Shown here: in pieces, positions 34,279-43,714 of the stretch
Numbering within the stretch: the stretch's first letter is position 1
Layout of the letters: every line of letters begins with the position of its first letter
NCBI RefSeq assembly: GCF_003011965.1
Contig: NZ_PXWG01000031.1
Span: 1 to 61,860 of the forward strand
Origin: Streptosporangium nondiastaticum
GTDB lineage: Bacteria; Actinomycetota; Actinomycetes; Streptomycetales; Streptomycetaceae
Length of the DNA: 61,860 bases
Direction of reading: 5' to 3'
Notes under the pieces: generated by a model
Seen by the model: only the letters and a program-made list of their open reading frames with translations
The model's database searches: none
What the model was told of the DNA's origin: nothing
Translations under genes and position numbers: made by a program

Positions 34279-35330
34279 CCGCGCTCCCAGAAGGCAGGAC
34301 CGACGGGCTCGGCGAAGTCGCCCATGGCCTCGAGGTAGCCCTTGTCATTGACCTTGATCCGCAGCTGCGGAAGGGCGTGACCGGCCGGGCCGAAGATCAC
34401 GCGTCCGCCGTCGGAGAGGTCGAAGGTGGACTGGTGGCAGGGGCACAGCACGTGGTGCGTCTGCTGCTCGTAGAGGCTGATCGGGCAGCCGACGTGGGTG
34501 CAGATCTTGGAGAACGCGACGATGCCGTCGGCCGACCAGTCGAGCTCGCGCTTGTCCTTGATGTTCTCCGGACGGAGCCGGACGATCATCAGGGCGGCCT
34601 TCGCGATCTCCTTCTGGAAGTCGTGGTCCTCCTCCTTCATGCCCTCGGGCATGGCGAAGGTGAGGGAGCCGACCTGGATGTCCTCCGGACGCAGCGGCTG
34701 CAGCGTGTTCTGGTTGATCAGCATCTTGCCCTCGGACCAGGCGGTCTTCCGGAGCTTGGTGCCCGGGAGCGGTCCGAGGTCGCGCAGCAGCATCACGCCG
34801 GAGAGCGGCACCAGGGCCAGCGCGCCGAACATGGTGTTGCGGATCAGCTTGCGGCGGCCGAAGGCCGACTCCTCCGCGCCCTGCTTGAAGTCCGCCAGGA
34901 CCTTGGCCTTGACGTCCGGCTCGGCGGAGATGGCGTGCCGCTCGTCGGCGACCTCCACGTCCGACATCAGGGTGCGGGCCCAGTGGACCGCGCCCGCGCC
35001 GATGCAGAACAGCGCCACCGCCAGGGTGAGCCCCAGCGAGAAGTTCAGGGCGCTGATGTGGCCGATCGGGAAGACGTAGATGCTCTTGTCGACCGGCACG
35101 CTCACGTAGGAGGCGATGAAGCCGACGGTGGCCAGCATCGAGAGCAGGAACAGGAAGGCGACCACGCGCTCGGAGCGCTGGGCGGCCCGCTCGTCGATGT
35201 CCTGGATGCGGGGCTCGTGCGGCGGCAGGCCGGGGTCGGCGAACGGGTCGCCGGCCGTCTTCGTCACGGCACCGCCGTGCGCGTCCTGCGTGTGCGGCAG
35301 GTTCTCTTCTGGAATGTCTTGGCTACTCAT
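34275..35330 (-). CDS. qcrA: Rieske [2Fe-2S] subunit of cytochrome bc1
   Basis: 351 residues. Three membrane segments (about 58-78, 92-112 and 165-185) precede the Rieske domain, as in actinobacteria; other bacteria have one. The cluster motifs are CTHVGC and CPCHQSTF. A twin-arginine-like GRRKLIRN lies just before the third segment, fitting the known mixed Sec and Tat insertion of the Streptomyces Rieske protein. Start ATG overlaps the qcrC stop, and the stop overlaps qcrB. Confidence 0.95.
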   Translation of the reverse strand: MSSQDIPEENLPHTQDAHGGAVTKTAGDPFADPGLPPHEPRIQDIDERAAQRSERVVAFLFLLSMLATVGFIASYVSVPVDKSIYVFPIGHISALNFSLGLTLAVALFCIGAGAVHWARTLMSDVEVADERHAISAEPDVKAKVLADFKQGAEESAFGRRKLIRNTMFGALALVPLSGVMLLRDLGPLPGTKLRKTAWSEGKMLINQNTLQPLRPEDIQVGSLTFAMPEGMKEEDHDFQKEIAKAALMIVRLRPENIKDKRELDWSADGIVAFSKICTHVGCPISLYEQQTHHVLCPCHQSTFDLSDGGRVIFGPAGHALPQLRIKVNDKGYLEAMGDFAEPVGPAFWERG

Positions 35331-36136
35331 GACTTCTTGGCCTTAGCGGTGTGGGCCGCGACCCAGATGGCTACTGCGATCAGCGCGCCCAGGCCGAAGA
35401 TCCACGCGAACAGACCCTCGCTGACCGGGCCGAGCCCGCCCAGCTCGAGGCCGCCCGGGCTCTCCGACTTGCTGCTGTTGACCGTGTCGAGGTACGCGAT
35501 GATGTCCTTCTTGTTCTTCTCCGACATCGTCGTGTCGGGGAAGGAAGGCATGTTCTGCGGGCCGGTCTGCATGGCCTCGTAGATGTGCTTCGGGTTGACG
35601 TCCGTCAGGTCCGGAGCGTACTTGCCGTTGGAGAGCGCGCCGCCCTTACCGGTGAAGTTGTGGCACTGGGCGCAGTTGGTGCGGAAGAGCTCCCCGCCCT
35701 TGGCGATGTCCGCGCCGTCCGGGCTGTACTGATCCTTGGTCGGGACCGAGGGGCCGGCGCCCAGCGAGGCGATGTACGCGGCGAGCTGGTCGATCTCGGC
35801 CTGCGAGTAGATCGCCTTCTTGCGGGGGGCCTGGGCACCCTGCTGCTGGAGCGGCATGCGGCCGGTGGCGACCTGGAAGTCGACGGCCGCGGCGCCCACG
35901 CCGACGAGGCTCGGGCCGTCGGTGGTGCCCTGACCGCCGGTGCCGTGGCAGCTTGCGCAGCCCACGGAATAGAGCTTCTTGCCCTCCTCGATGGCGAGGG
36001 ACTGGGCGGTTTCATCGGCCTTGGCCGTGTCCGCCGGCGCGAACGCGGCGTACAGCCCCCCAGTGACCGCCAGCGCGAAGAGTAGGACGACGACCGCCGC
36101 CAGCGGATGGCGTCGTCGTGCGGAGAGCTTTTTCAC
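35327..36136 (-). CDS. qcrC: Diheme cytochrome c subunit of bc1-aa3 supercomplex
   Basis: 269 residues. An N-terminal membrane segment (about 10-30) and a C-terminal one (about 245-262) anchor two covalent heme motifs, CASCHG and CAQCHN. This fused diheme cytochrome wires bc1 directly to cytochrome aa3, so no soluble cytochrome c is needed. GTG start. The gene overlaps qcrA by 4 bases and lies 67 bases after ctaE. Covalent heme attachment requires the Ccs system, which is not in this window. Confidence 0.95.
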   Translation of the reverse strand: MKKLSARRRHPLAAVVVLLFALAVTGGLYAAFAPADTAKADETAQSLAIEEGKKLYSVGCASCHGTGGQGTTDGPSLVGVGAAAVDFQVATGRMPLQQQGAQAPRKKAIYSQAEIDQLAAYIASLGAGPSVPTKDQYSPDGADIAKGGELFRTNCAQCHNFTGKGGALSNGKYAPDLTDVNPKHIYEAMQTGPQNMPSFPDTTMSEKNKKDIIAYLDTVNSSKSESPGGLELGGLGPVSEGLFAWIFGLGALIAVAIWVAAHTAKAKKS

Positions 36137-36203
36137 GGATTACCCCGGTGTCAGGATCTTCTGCGTCGATCTGGACTGTTGGTCCGGTGCGGGACGGGAC
36201 CGA

Positions 36204-36824
36204 TTACTTGATCAAGTAGATCGTGGCGAAGAGGCCGATCCACACCACGTCGACGAAGTGCCAGTAGTAGGACACGACGATGGCCGCCGTCGCCTGGTGG
36301 TGGGTGAACCTCTTGGCCGCGTACGTCCTGCCCAGAACCAGCAGGAAGGCGATCAGACCGCCCGTCACGTGCAGGCCGTGGAAGCCGGTCGTCAGATAGA
36401 ACACCGAGCCGTACGGGTCGGAGGAGAGCGAGAGGCCGTCCTCCTTCACGAGGTCGGTGTACTCGAAGACCTGGCCGCCGATGAAGATGGCACCCATCAC
36501 GAACGTGATCGTGAACCAGGTGCGCAGCTTCTTCACGTCACCGCGCTCGGCGGCGAAGACGCCGAGCTGGCAGGTGAGGGAGGAGAGCACCAGGATCGTG
36601 GTGTTCGTCGCCGAGAACGGAAGGTTCAGCGAGGACGCCATTTCCTTCCAGTGGTCGGCACCCGTCACCGATCGCAGGGTGAAGTACATCGCGAAGAGGG
36701 CCGCGAAGAACATCAGCTCGGAACTCAACCAGATGATGGTTCCGACGCTGGTGAGGTTCGGTCGATTGACCGACGGGTGTGCGTGCCCGGTATCTGTTGC
36801 TGTTGCAGTCGCCACGACCGACAT
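36204..36824 (-). CDS. ctaE: Cytochrome c oxidase subunit III
   Basis: 206 residues with five membrane helices. Conserved marks are [21 protein letters not shown] near the N-terminus, [33 protein letters not shown] and [19 protein letters not shown]. It is a structural core subunit of the aa3 oxidase. It heads the ctaE-qcrCAB operon, with a GC-rich divergent region upstream shared with the degenerate receiver gene. The other aa3 subunits are in a separate block 2 kb away on the same strand. Confidence 0.94.
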   Translation of the reverse strand: MSVVATATATDTGHAHPSVNRPNLTSVGTIIWLSSELMFFAALFAMYFTLRSVTGADHWKEMASSLNLPFSATNTTILVLSSLTCQLGVFAAERGDVKKLRTWFTITFVMGAIFIGGQVFEYTDLVKEDGLSLSSDPYGSVFYLTTGFHGLHVTGGLIAFLLVLGRTYAAKRFTHHQATAAIVVSYYWHFVDVVWIGLFATIYLIK

Positions 36825-37061
36825 TATGTCGGTCGCTTATCTCGTGCTCACTCCGGGGGGTGCCGTTCGGTGTGTCAAGAGCATGTGCGCTGCTCGTACG
36901 GCCCAGTGCCGGGGTCCCCCAAAGGGGGGAACCGGACGTTCCGGGGCACCTCGCGGGCCTGACGGACCCTCCTCCGGAAGGGTGTTCGCGGAGTAGAGTC
37001 CGGCCATCGATCAGCTCCACGTCAGATCCACAGCTGTGCCGAACACAAGCCTGGAGGAACG

Positions 37062-37463
37062 ATGCAGCCGACGGCCACCGTGCTGGTCTACAGCGACAAC
37101 GCGGACACCCGCGAGCAGGTCCGGCTGGCCGCGGGGCGCAGGCCGGCCCCGGACGTGCCGCCGGTCGCGTACGTGGAGTGCGCGACGCTCCCGGGCGTCC
37201 TGGCGGCCCTGGAGGAGCACCACGTGGACGTGTGCGTCCTGGACGGCGAGACGGCGCCCGCGGGCGGCATGGGGGTGTGCCGGCAGCTGAAGGACGAGGT
37301 GTTCCGCTGCCCGCCGGTGCTGCTGCTGATGGGCCGCCCGCAGGACGCCTGGCTGGCCACCTGGAGCCGCGCGGACGCGGCCGTGACGCACCCGCTGGAC
37401 CCGGCGGCGTTCGCCGAGGCGCTGGCGGGCCTGCTGCGCAGCCGGAAGGCCGTGGACGCCTGA
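37062..37463 (+). CDS. Degenerate stand-alone receiver-domain protein
   Basis: 133 residues. The fold follows a response-regulator receiver: VLVYSDNADTREQVRLA, the phospho-acceptor-like Asp61 in VCVLDGETAP, then VLLLMG and AAVTHPLDPAAF. The N-terminal acidic pair is broken (SDNAD, Asp12), and the conserved Lys-Pro is His110-Pro111, so normal phosphoryl chemistry is doubtful. There is no DNA-binding domain. It lies divergent from ctaE and convergent to the L,D-transpeptidase. It could be an adaptor or anti-regulator linked to respiration, but this is speculative. Confidence 0.75.
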   Translation: MQPTATVLVYSDNADTREQVRLAAGRRPAPDVPPVAYVECATLPGVLAALEEHHVDVCVLDGETAPAGGMGVCRQLKDEVFRCPPVLLLMGRPQDAWLATWSRADAAVTHPLDPAAFAEALAGLLRSRKAVDA

Positions 37464-37468
37464 CGGAG

Positions 37469-37486
37469 CGGGGCCCGCGGGCCCCG
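37469..37486. terminator. Hairpin between the receiver gene and the L,D-transpeptidase gene
   Basis: CGGGGCCC-GC-GGGCCCCG is a perfect 8-base inverted repeat in the 31-base gap between two convergent genes. Confidence 0.6.
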
Positions 37487-37494
37487 CGGGGCGG

Positions 37495-38742
37495 CTAGAG
37501 CTCGGGGCGCAGGCGGGCCGCTTCGGCGGGGCCGGGCCCCTGCTTCTTGCCCCCGACGAGGGCACTGCCCTTGCGCCATTCGTCCCAGTCCACGTTCCAG
37601 TCGCCGAAGCCGTTGTCGAAGGGCGTCATGGTGTCGCCCGCGCTGCCCACGACCTTGACGAGGTCGCCGACGTGGACGGTGTCGAAGAACCACTTGGCGT
37701 TGGCGGTGCTCATGCCGGTGCAGCCGTGGCTGACGTTCTCCCAGCCCTGGGAGCCCTCGGACCAGGGGGCGGCGTGCACGTACTCGCCGCTCCAGGTGAC
37801 CCGGGTGGCCCAGTAGACGGGCAGGTCGTAGGAGTCGGCGCTGCCCTCGGCGATGCCGATGCTGGTGCCGCGCATCCGTACGAAGGATTCCCGGCCCAGG
37901 ATCACCTTGACCCCGTTGCGGGTGGCGTAGCCGGGTTTGCCGGTGGTCACCGGGATGGACCGGATCTCCTTGCCGTTGCGCAGCACGGTCATGCTGTGGG
38001 CGCCGGCGTCGGTGACGGCCTCGATGCGGTCGCCCGTGGTCAGCCTGATGGGCTTGGAGGGGCCTCCGTAGAGGCCGCCGCCGACCTTGATGCCGTCGAG
38101 GGTGGCGTGCACGTCGACGGTGGAGTTGGCGGGCCAGTACTCCTTGGGCCGGTAGTGCAGGGTGCGGTTGTCCACCCAGTGCCAGGCGCCCTCCACGGCG
38201 GGCTGCGACTCGACCCTGAGGGTGCGTTCGACGACGGCGCGGGCGGCCGGGTCCTGGACGGGGGTGCTCAGCTCGGCGGTGATGGGCTGTCCCACGCCGT
38301 AGGTGCCGCTCTGCGGGCCGAAACTGACGCGCAGGAGGCGGTCGGCCGGGTTGGTGTCGAAGCCGATCGTGCGGCGCCCCTGGGACCCGTTCTCGTCCTC
38401 GGTGGTGACGCGGACGGTGTAGTGGGCTCCGGCGGCGAGGGCGCCGGTGCTGTGCCAGCGGGATCCGTCGGGGGCGAGTTCGCCCTTCACGTAGCGGCCG
38501 GCGGCGTCCGTGGCGGTGACGTCGGTGATGCGGTCGTCGCCCCTGGCGGTCACCTCCAGCGGCTTGCTGGGGTCCGCCTTCTGCCCGTCGCGGGCACTGG
38601 TGAGCTCCACCTGACCGCCGGCGTCGTAGGGCTTGTCGGCCAGCGGGTTGGACGAGCCGCCGCAGGCGGTGACCCCCACCGCCAGCGCGGTCAGCAGCAC
38701 GGCGCCGCAGAGCGCCAAGCGGTGTCGAGGTGACTGGGTCAT
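37495..38742 (-). CDS. L,D-transpeptidase lipoprotein with Ig-like domains
   Basis: 415 residues. The lipoprotein signal ends in VTAC (Cys27). Two Ig-like domains (about 45-150 and 155-245) precede the YkuD catalytic domain. This contains a GTSIGIAEGSADSYDLPVYW segment, the YVHAAPW His and the NVSHGCTGMS motif with the catalytic Cys. It makes 3-3 meso-diaminopimelate crosslinks in peptidoglycan, as the LdtMt2 class does. It lies between the two blocks of respiratory genes, but a strong terminator lies before it, so it is probably its own unit. Confidence 0.91.
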   Translation of the reverse strand: MTQSPRHRLALCGAVLLTALAVGVTACGGSSNPLADKPYDAGGQVELTSARDGQKADPSKPLEVTARGDDRITDVTATDAAGRYVKGELAPDGSRWHSTGALAAGAHYTVRVTTEDENGSQGRRTIGFDTNPADRLLRVSFGPQSGTYGVGQPITAELSTPVQDPAARAVVERTLRVESQPAVEGAWHWVDNRTLHYRPKEYWPANSTVDVHATLDGIKVGGGLYGGPSKPIRLTTGDRIEAVTDAGAHSMTVLRNGKEIRSIPVTTGKPGYATRNGVKVILGRESFVRMRGTSIGIAEGSADSYDLPVYWATRVTWSGEYVHAAPWSEGSQGWENVSHGCTGMSTANAKWFFDTVHVGDLVKVVGSAGDTMTPFDNGFGDWNVDWDEWRKGSALVGGKKQGPGPAEAARLRPEL

Positions 38743-38830
38743 GTCTCACACCGTAGGGACGATCGAAGCGTACGGCCTGTCGGGTGACTGCAAACGGGTG
38801 GTTGTGCGCGGGCCGCACCGGCAAAAAGCA

Positions 38831-38867
38831 CCGGGCCCCGCACACCGGTGAGGTGTGCGGGGCCCGG
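38831..38867 (-). terminator. Intrinsic terminator of the ctaCDF operon
   Basis: Perfect 16-base arms (38831-38846 and 38852-38867) with a GGTGA loop are followed on the minus strand by TGCTTTTTGC, a rare clear U-tract. It lies 23 bases past the ctaF stop. Confidence 0.92.
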
Positions 38868-38889
38868 ACGGCTCGGCCTGCGCCCGCCG

Positions 38890-39288
38890 TTACTGGTTCT
38901 GGTTCTCGCCGCGGTAGAACTCGAACACCCAGCCGAAGAGGCCGACCAGGATGATCGGGGCGGAGAAGTACATCAGCCACCAGCCGAAGCAGATGCTCAG
39001 GAAGGCCAGCGCGCCACCGACCGCCAGGGAGAGCGGCTGCCAGCTGTGCGGGGCGAAGAAGCCCAGCTCGCCGGCGTCGTCGGCGACGTCCGCCTCCTTG
39101 TTGTCACCGGCGCCGGTGTCCACGCGGCGTGCGGTGAACGCCAGGTAGTAGCCGACCATGACGCACAGTCCGAAGGCCATGAAGAGCGCCGTCGTACCGG
39201 CGGCCTCCTTCGACCACACGCCATAGACACACGCCATGGCGAGGATGAAGACGGAGAGCCAGATGAACATCTTGCCCTGGATCTTCAC
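38890..39288 (-). CDS. ctaF: Cytochrome c oxidase subunit IV (actinobacterial CtaF)
   Basis: 132 residues with four membrane helices: residues ~5-25, 32-52, 82-100 and 103-122. [22 protein letters not shown] and [16 protein letters not shown] are typical of the small actinobacterial subunit IV of aa3 oxidase. The GTG start overlaps the ctaD stop by 4 bases, which puts it in the ctaC-ctaD-ctaF operon. Sequence length and context support this over other small membrane proteins. Confidence 0.92.
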   Translation of the reverse strand: MKIQGKMFIWLSVFILAMACVYGVWSKEAAGTTALFMAFGLCVMVGYYLAFTARRVDTGAGDNKEADVADDAGELGFFAPHSWQPLSLAVGGALAFLSICFGWWLMYFSAPIILVGLFGWVFEFYRGENQNQ

Positions 39289-41012
39289 TTGCCGGCCTCC
39301 TTGCCACCCGCGAGGGCCTTCTCAGCCGCGAGGTTCTCTTCGAGCTCCAGGGCCGCGATCTCCGGGTGGTGCAGGTCGAACGCCGGGGATTCGGAGCGGA
39401 TGCGCGGCAGCGTGAGGAAGTTGTGCCGCGGCGGCGGGCAGGAGGTCGCCCACTCCAGCGAGCGGCCGTAGCCCCACGGGTCGTCGACCTCGACCTTCTT
39501 GCCGTACTTGGCGGTCTTCCAGACGTTGTACATGAACGGCAGGATCGACAGGCCCAGCAGGAAGGAGCTGATGGTCGAGATGGTGTTCAGCGTGGTGAAG
39601 CCGTCGGCGGCCAGGTAGTCCGCGTAGCGGCGGGGCATGCCCTCGGCGCCGAGCCAGTGCTGCACCAGGAACGTGCCGTGGAAGCCCACGAACAGCGTCC
39701 AGAAGGTGATCTTGCCGAGCTTCTCGTCCAGCATCTTGCCCGTGAACTTCGGCCACCAGAAGTGGAAGCCGGAGAACATCGCGAACACCACGGTGCCGAA
39801 GATGACGTAGTGGAAGTGCGCGACCACGAAGTACGAGTCGGAGACGTGGAAGTCCAGCGGGGGCGAGGCCAGGATGACACCGGTCAGACCACCGAAGGTG
39901 AAGGTGATCAGGAAGCCGGTGGCCCACAGCATCGGGGTCTCGAAGGACAGCGAGCCCTTCCACATGGTGCCGATCCAGTTGAAGAACTTCACACCGGTCG
40001 GGACCGCGATCAGGAAGGTCATGAAGGAGAAGAACGGCAGCAGCACGCCGCCCGTGACGTACATGTGGTGCGCCCACACCGTCACCGACAGACCGGCGAT
40101 CGAGATCGTGGCCGCGATCAGGCCCCAGTAGCCGAACATCGGCTTGCGGGAGAAGACCGGGATGACCTCGGAGATGATGCCGAAGAACGGCAGCGCGATG
40201 ATGTAGACCTCGGGGTGGCCGAAGAACCAGAAGAGGTGCTGCCAGAGCAGCGCTCCGCCGTTGGCCGCGTCGAAGACGTGGGCCCCGAATTTGCGGTCCG
40301 CCTCCAGGGCGAACAGCGCGGCCGCCAGGACCGGGAAGGCCAGCAGGACCAGCACACCGGTCAGCAGGACGTTCCAGGTGAAGATCGGCATGCGGAACAT
40401 CGTCATGCCGGGCGCGCGCATGCAGATGATCGTGGTGATGAAGTTGACCGAACCGAGGATCGTGCCGAAGCCGGAGAAGGCCAGACCCATGATCCACATG
40501 TCGGCGCCGACGCCCGGTGAGCGGACGGCGTCCGACAGCGGGGAGTAGGCGAACCAGCCGAAGTCGGCCGCACCCTGCGGGGTGAGGAAGCCGGCCACGG
40601 CGATGATCGAGCCGAACAGGTACAGCCAGTAGGCGAACATGTTCAGCCGCGGGAACGCCACGTCGGGCGCGCCGATCTGCAGCGGCATGATCCAGTTCGC
40701 GAAACCGGCGAACAGCGGCGTCGCGAACATCAGCAGCATGATCGTGCCGTGCATCGTGAACGCCTGGTTGAACTGCTCGTTCGACATGATCTGCGTGCCG
40801 GGACGGGCGAGTTCGGCGCGCATCAGCAGCGCCATCAGACCGCCGATGCAGAAGAACGCGAACGACGTGACCAGGTAGAGCGTGCCGATGGTCTTGTGGT
40901 CGGTGGTGGTGAGCCACTTGACCGCATTGATACCGGGCTGCTTCTGGCGGACTGGCGGTGCTGCCGTGGCTGTCGCGGCGGCGGCACCCTGGGGTTCGTT
41001 GAGGATGCTCAC
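39285..41012 (-). CDS. ctaD: Cytochrome c oxidase subunit I
   Basis: 575 residues with 12 membrane helices. [14 protein letters not shown] holds a heme-a His. [10 protein letters not shown] carries the CuB His and crosslinked Tyr, [10 protein letters not shown] two more CuB His, and [12 protein letters not shown] the heme a3 and a His pair. It reduces oxygen at the heme a3-CuB site and pumps protons. The GTG start overlaps the ctaC stop by 4 bases, and the gene overlaps ctaF. The C-terminus beyond helix 12 is a ~60-residue cytoplasmic tail. Confidence 0.96.
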   Translation of the reverse strand: MSILNEPQGAAAATATAAPPVRQKQPGINAVKWLTTTDHKTIGTLYLVTSFAFFCIGGLMALLMRAELARPGTQIMSNEQFNQAFTMHGTIMLLMFATPLFAGFANWIMPLQIGAPDVAFPRLNMFAYWLYLFGSIIAVAGFLTPQGAADFGWFAYSPLSDAVRSPGVGADMWIMGLAFSGFGTILGSVNFITTIICMRAPGMTMFRMPIFTWNVLLTGVLVLLAFPVLAAALFALEADRKFGAHVFDAANGGALLWQHLFWFFGHPEVYIIALPFFGIISEVIPVFSRKPMFGYWGLIAATISIAGLSVTVWAHHMYVTGGVLLPFFSFMTFLIAVPTGVKFFNWIGTMWKGSLSFETPMLWATGFLITFTFGGLTGVILASPPLDFHVSDSYFVVAHFHYVIFGTVVFAMFSGFHFWWPKFTGKMLDEKLGKITFWTLFVGFHGTFLVQHWLGAEGMPRRYADYLAADGFTTLNTISTISSFLLGLSILPFMYNVWKTAKYGKKVEVDDPWGYGRSLEWATSCPPPRHNFLTLPRIRSESPAFDLHHPEIAALELEENLAAEKALAGGKEAGK

Positions 41013-41980
41013 TTGTTCTTGGTCTCCGCGTTCTTCGCGTGATCCGTCATCGCGATGCCCGCCGGCTGGTAGCCGGTCTGGCCCTTCGCCGCCAGCTCCT
41101 TCAGGTGCTGCTTGTAGCGCTCAGGAGAGACGACCTTGACGTTGAAGAGCATCCGGGAGTGGTCCTGGCCGCAGAGCTCGGCGCACTTGCCCAGGAAGGT
41201 GCCCTCCTTGTTCGGGGTCACCGTGAAGCTGTTGGTGTGCCCCGGAATGACGTCCTGCTTCATCAGGAACGGCACCACCCAGAAGGAGTGGATGACATCC
41301 CGCGAGGTCAGCACGAACTCGACCGTCTCACCCTTGGGCAGCCACAGCGTGGGGCCGGGGTTGTTGGTCTGCTCGTTGCGCGTGCCGGGGATGCCGATGT
41401 CGTAGACACCCTCCGCACCCTTCGGCGCCTTGTTCAGGAACCGGTCCGGGATCGCGTCGAGCTCCTTGTTCTCCCGGAGCGGCTTCGCCGGGGTCGCGGC
41501 GTTGCCGTCGACGTCCTCCATGTAGTTGAAGGCCCAGCTCCACTGGAAGCCCACCACGTTCACGACGTGCTGGGGCTTCTCCGGGTTGGTCAGCAGCTTG
41601 TTCTCATCACGCGCGGTGAAGTAGAAGAGCACCGACACGATGATGATCGGAACCGCCGTGTACAGCGCCTCGATCGGCATGTTGTACCGGGTCTGCTGGG
41701 GTACCTCCACCTTCGTCCGGCTGCGCCGGTGGAAGATGACGCTCCAGATGATCAGGCCCCACACCAGGATGCCGGTCACGAGGGCGGCGGCCCAGGAGCC
41801 CTGCCACAGGGAGAGGATCCGCGGCGCCTCTTCCGTGACGGGAGTGGGCATTCCGAGGCGGGGGAAGTCCTTCGATGTGCAACCGGTGGCGGTCGCCAGG
41901 ACAGCGCCCGCGGCCAGCGCCTGCAGCAGCTTCCGCCGCACCGGGCGCCGCGACGAGCGGTCGGAGCCGTTGGGACTCAC
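41009..41980 (-). CDS. ctaC: Cytochrome c oxidase subunit II
   Basis: 323 residues. The N-terminal Arg-rich signal ends in TATGCTS, a lipobox with Cys34. Two membrane helices follow (about 55-80 and 105-125). The CuA domain holds [20 protein letters not shown] and [16 protein letters not shown], with the two Cys, the His and the Met of the dinuclear copper site. It accepts electrons from the QcrC diheme cytochrome. A GTG start heads the ctaCDF operon. Confidence 0.95.
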   Translation of the reverse strand: MSPNGSDRSSRRPVRRKLLQALAAGAVLATATGCTSKDFPRLGMPTPVTEEAPRILSLWQGSWAAALVTGILVWGLIIWSVIFHRRSRTKVEVPQQTRYNMPIEALYTAVPIIIVSVLFYFTARDENKLLTNPEKPQHVVNVVGFQWSWAFNYMEDVDGNAATPAKPLRENKELDAIPDRFLNKAPKGAEGVYDIGIPGTRNEQTNNPGPTLWLPKGETVEFVLTSRDVIHSFWVVPFLMKQDVIPGHTNSFTVTPNKEGTFLGKCAELCGQDHSRMLFNVKVVSPERYKQHLKELAAKGQTGYQPAGIAMTDHAKNAETKNK

Positions 41981-42259
41981 GTAGCGCCTTCCCGAGAGTC
42001 TCGCCCGTGCGGCCGGCTGCGGCCGTCTCGCTGGTCGGTCGCCGGCCCGCTGCGGGCAGGGGTTTGGATGTTTATGCGGACCAAACCCTACTGGACGCTA
42101 TTTGGGGCCGCGCGGGGAGGGTGCCCAACGCGCCGCGTCACTCCCCGAAGGGATGGAATCCACGGGTCCGCCCGCCGTCTGGGGGACCGTCAGACGGCTG
42201 CGCCGCAGGTCGGGAGGTACGCGCGGAGCGGCCTTGCGGCAACGCGTTAGTTTCTGGGT

Positions 42260-43648
42260 GTGCCCTACTTCGACGCCGCCTCCGCCGCTCCCCTGCACCC
42301 CGTCGCCCGCCAGGCGCTGCTGGCCTCCCTCGACGAGGGCTGGGCCGACCCCGCCCGGCTGTACCGCGAGGGCCGGCGGGCCCGGCTGCTGCTGGACGCC
42401 GCCCGCGAGGCCGCGGCGGAGGCCGTGGGCTGCCGCCCCGACGAGCTCGTCTTCACCCCATCGGGTACCCGCGCGGTGCACGACGGCCTTGCCGGCGCGC
42501 TGGCCGGGCGCCGCCGCACCGGCCGCCACCTGGTGGTCTCCGCCGTCGAGCACTCCTGTGTCCTCGCCTCCGCCGCGGCCCTGGAGGCGGCCGGCGGCAG
42601 CTTCACCGCGGTGCCCGTCGACCGGGCGGGCCGCGTGGCGCCCGGAGCGTACGCCGCGGCACTGCGCCCCGACACGGCGCTGGCGGCCCTGCAGTCCGCC
42701 AACCACGAGGTGGGCACCGAGCAGCCGGTGGCCGAGGTGGCCGAGGAGTGCCGGGCCGCGGGGGTGCCGCTGCTGGTGGACGCGGCGCAGTCGCTCGCAT
42801 GGGGGCCGGTGGCGAGCGGCTGGTCGCTGCTCACGGCCAGCGCGCACAAGTGGGGCGGCCCGTCGGGCGTGGGGCTGCTGGCGGTCCGCAAGGGGACGCG
42901 GTTCGCGTTCCAGGGCCCGGCGGACGAGCGGGAGTCGGGCCGGGCGCCGGGCTTCCCCGACCTGCCGGCGGTCGTGGCGGCGGCCGCGTCGCTGCGGGCC
43001 GTGCGGCAGGAGGCGGCGGAGGAGGGCGCCCGGCTGCGGGCGCTGGTCGAGCGGATCCGCGAGCGGGTGCCCGCGCTCGTGCCCGACGTGGAGGTGGTGG
43101 GCGACCCGGTGCGGAGGCTGCCGCATCTGGTCACGTTCTCGTGTCTGTATGTCGACGGTGAGACGCTGCTGCACGCCCTCGACCGGGCGGGCTTCTCCGT
43201 CTCCTCCGGTTCCTCGTGCACCTCCAGCACCCTGGCCCCCAGCCATGTGCTGCAGGCGATGGGCGTGCTGTCGGAGGGCAACGTCCGGGTGTCGCTGCCT
43301 GCGGGCACGGCGGAGGAGGACGTCGAGCGCTTCCTCGACGTGCTGCCGGGTGTGGTGGCGTCCGTGCGGCAGCAGCTGGGCGCGCCTGCCTCACCCGGGC
43401 CGGCCCGCGCCGCGGCGACCGGGTCCGGGCTGGTGATCGACTCGCTGGGCAAGCGCTGCCCGATCCCGGTGATCGAGCTGGCCCGGGCCATCGGCGACGT
43501 GCCCGTGGGCGGCCTGGTGACCGTGCTGTCCGACGACGAGGCCGCGCGGCTGGACATCCCCGCCTGGTGCGACATGCGGGAGCAGGAGTACGTGGGGGAA
43601 CGCCCGGCGGAGCGGGGCACGGCCTACGTGGTGCGGCGACGCGGCTAG
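42260..43648 (+). CDS. Cysteine desulfurase fused to a C-terminal TusA domain
   Basis: 462 residues from GTG 42260; there is no strong ribosome site. Residues ~1-375 are a NifS-type desulfurase. SANHEVGTEQP, VDAAQSLAWGP, SAHKWGG with PLP Lys197, and the loop SSGSSCTSS with the persulfide-forming Cys320 are all present. Residues 388-462 are a TusA/SirA domain: SLGKRCPIPVIELARAI carries the acceptor Cys400, followed by VTVLSDDEAARLDIPAWC. The fusion lets sulfane sulfur pass from PLP enzyme to sulfur carrier within one chain, for thio-modified tRNA or cofactors. The target is not known. Confidence 0.9.
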   Translation: MPYFDAASAAPLHPVARQALLASLDEGWADPARLYREGRRARLLLDAAREAAAEAVGCRPDELVFTPSGTRAVHDGLAGALAGRRRTGRHLVVSAVEHSCVLASAAALEAAGGSFTAVPVDRAGRVAPGAYAAALRPDTALAALQSANHEVGTEQPVAEVAEECRAAGVPLLVDAAQSLAWGPVASGWSLLTASAHKWGGPSGVGLLAVRKGTRFAFQGPADERESGRAPGFPDLPAVVAAAASLRAVRQEAAEEGARLRALVERIRERVPALVPDVEVVGDPVRRLPHLVTFSCLYVDGETLLHALDRAGFSVSSGSSCTSSTLAPSHVLQAMGVLSEGNVRVSLPAGTAEEDVERFLDVLPGVVASVRQQLGAPASPGPARAAATGSGLVIDSLGKRCPIPVIELARAIGDVPVGGLVTVLSDDEAARLDIPAWCDMREQEYVGERPAERGTAYVVRRRG

Positions 43649-43659
43649 CCGGCCCCCGT

Positions 43660-43705
43660 TCCCCTCCGGACGCACGTGACCCCTGCCCCCGGAGGGGAGC
43701 AGGGG
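43660..43705. terminator. Alternative hairpins between the desulfurase and adenosine kinase genes
   Basis: TCCCCTCCGG/CCGGAGGGGA (43660-43669 with 43689-43698) and CCCCTGC/GCAGGGG (43680-43686 with 43699-43705) can form two competing stem-loops in the 66-base gap between two convergent genes. Confidence 0.6.
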
Positions 43706-43714
43706 CCGTGGGCG

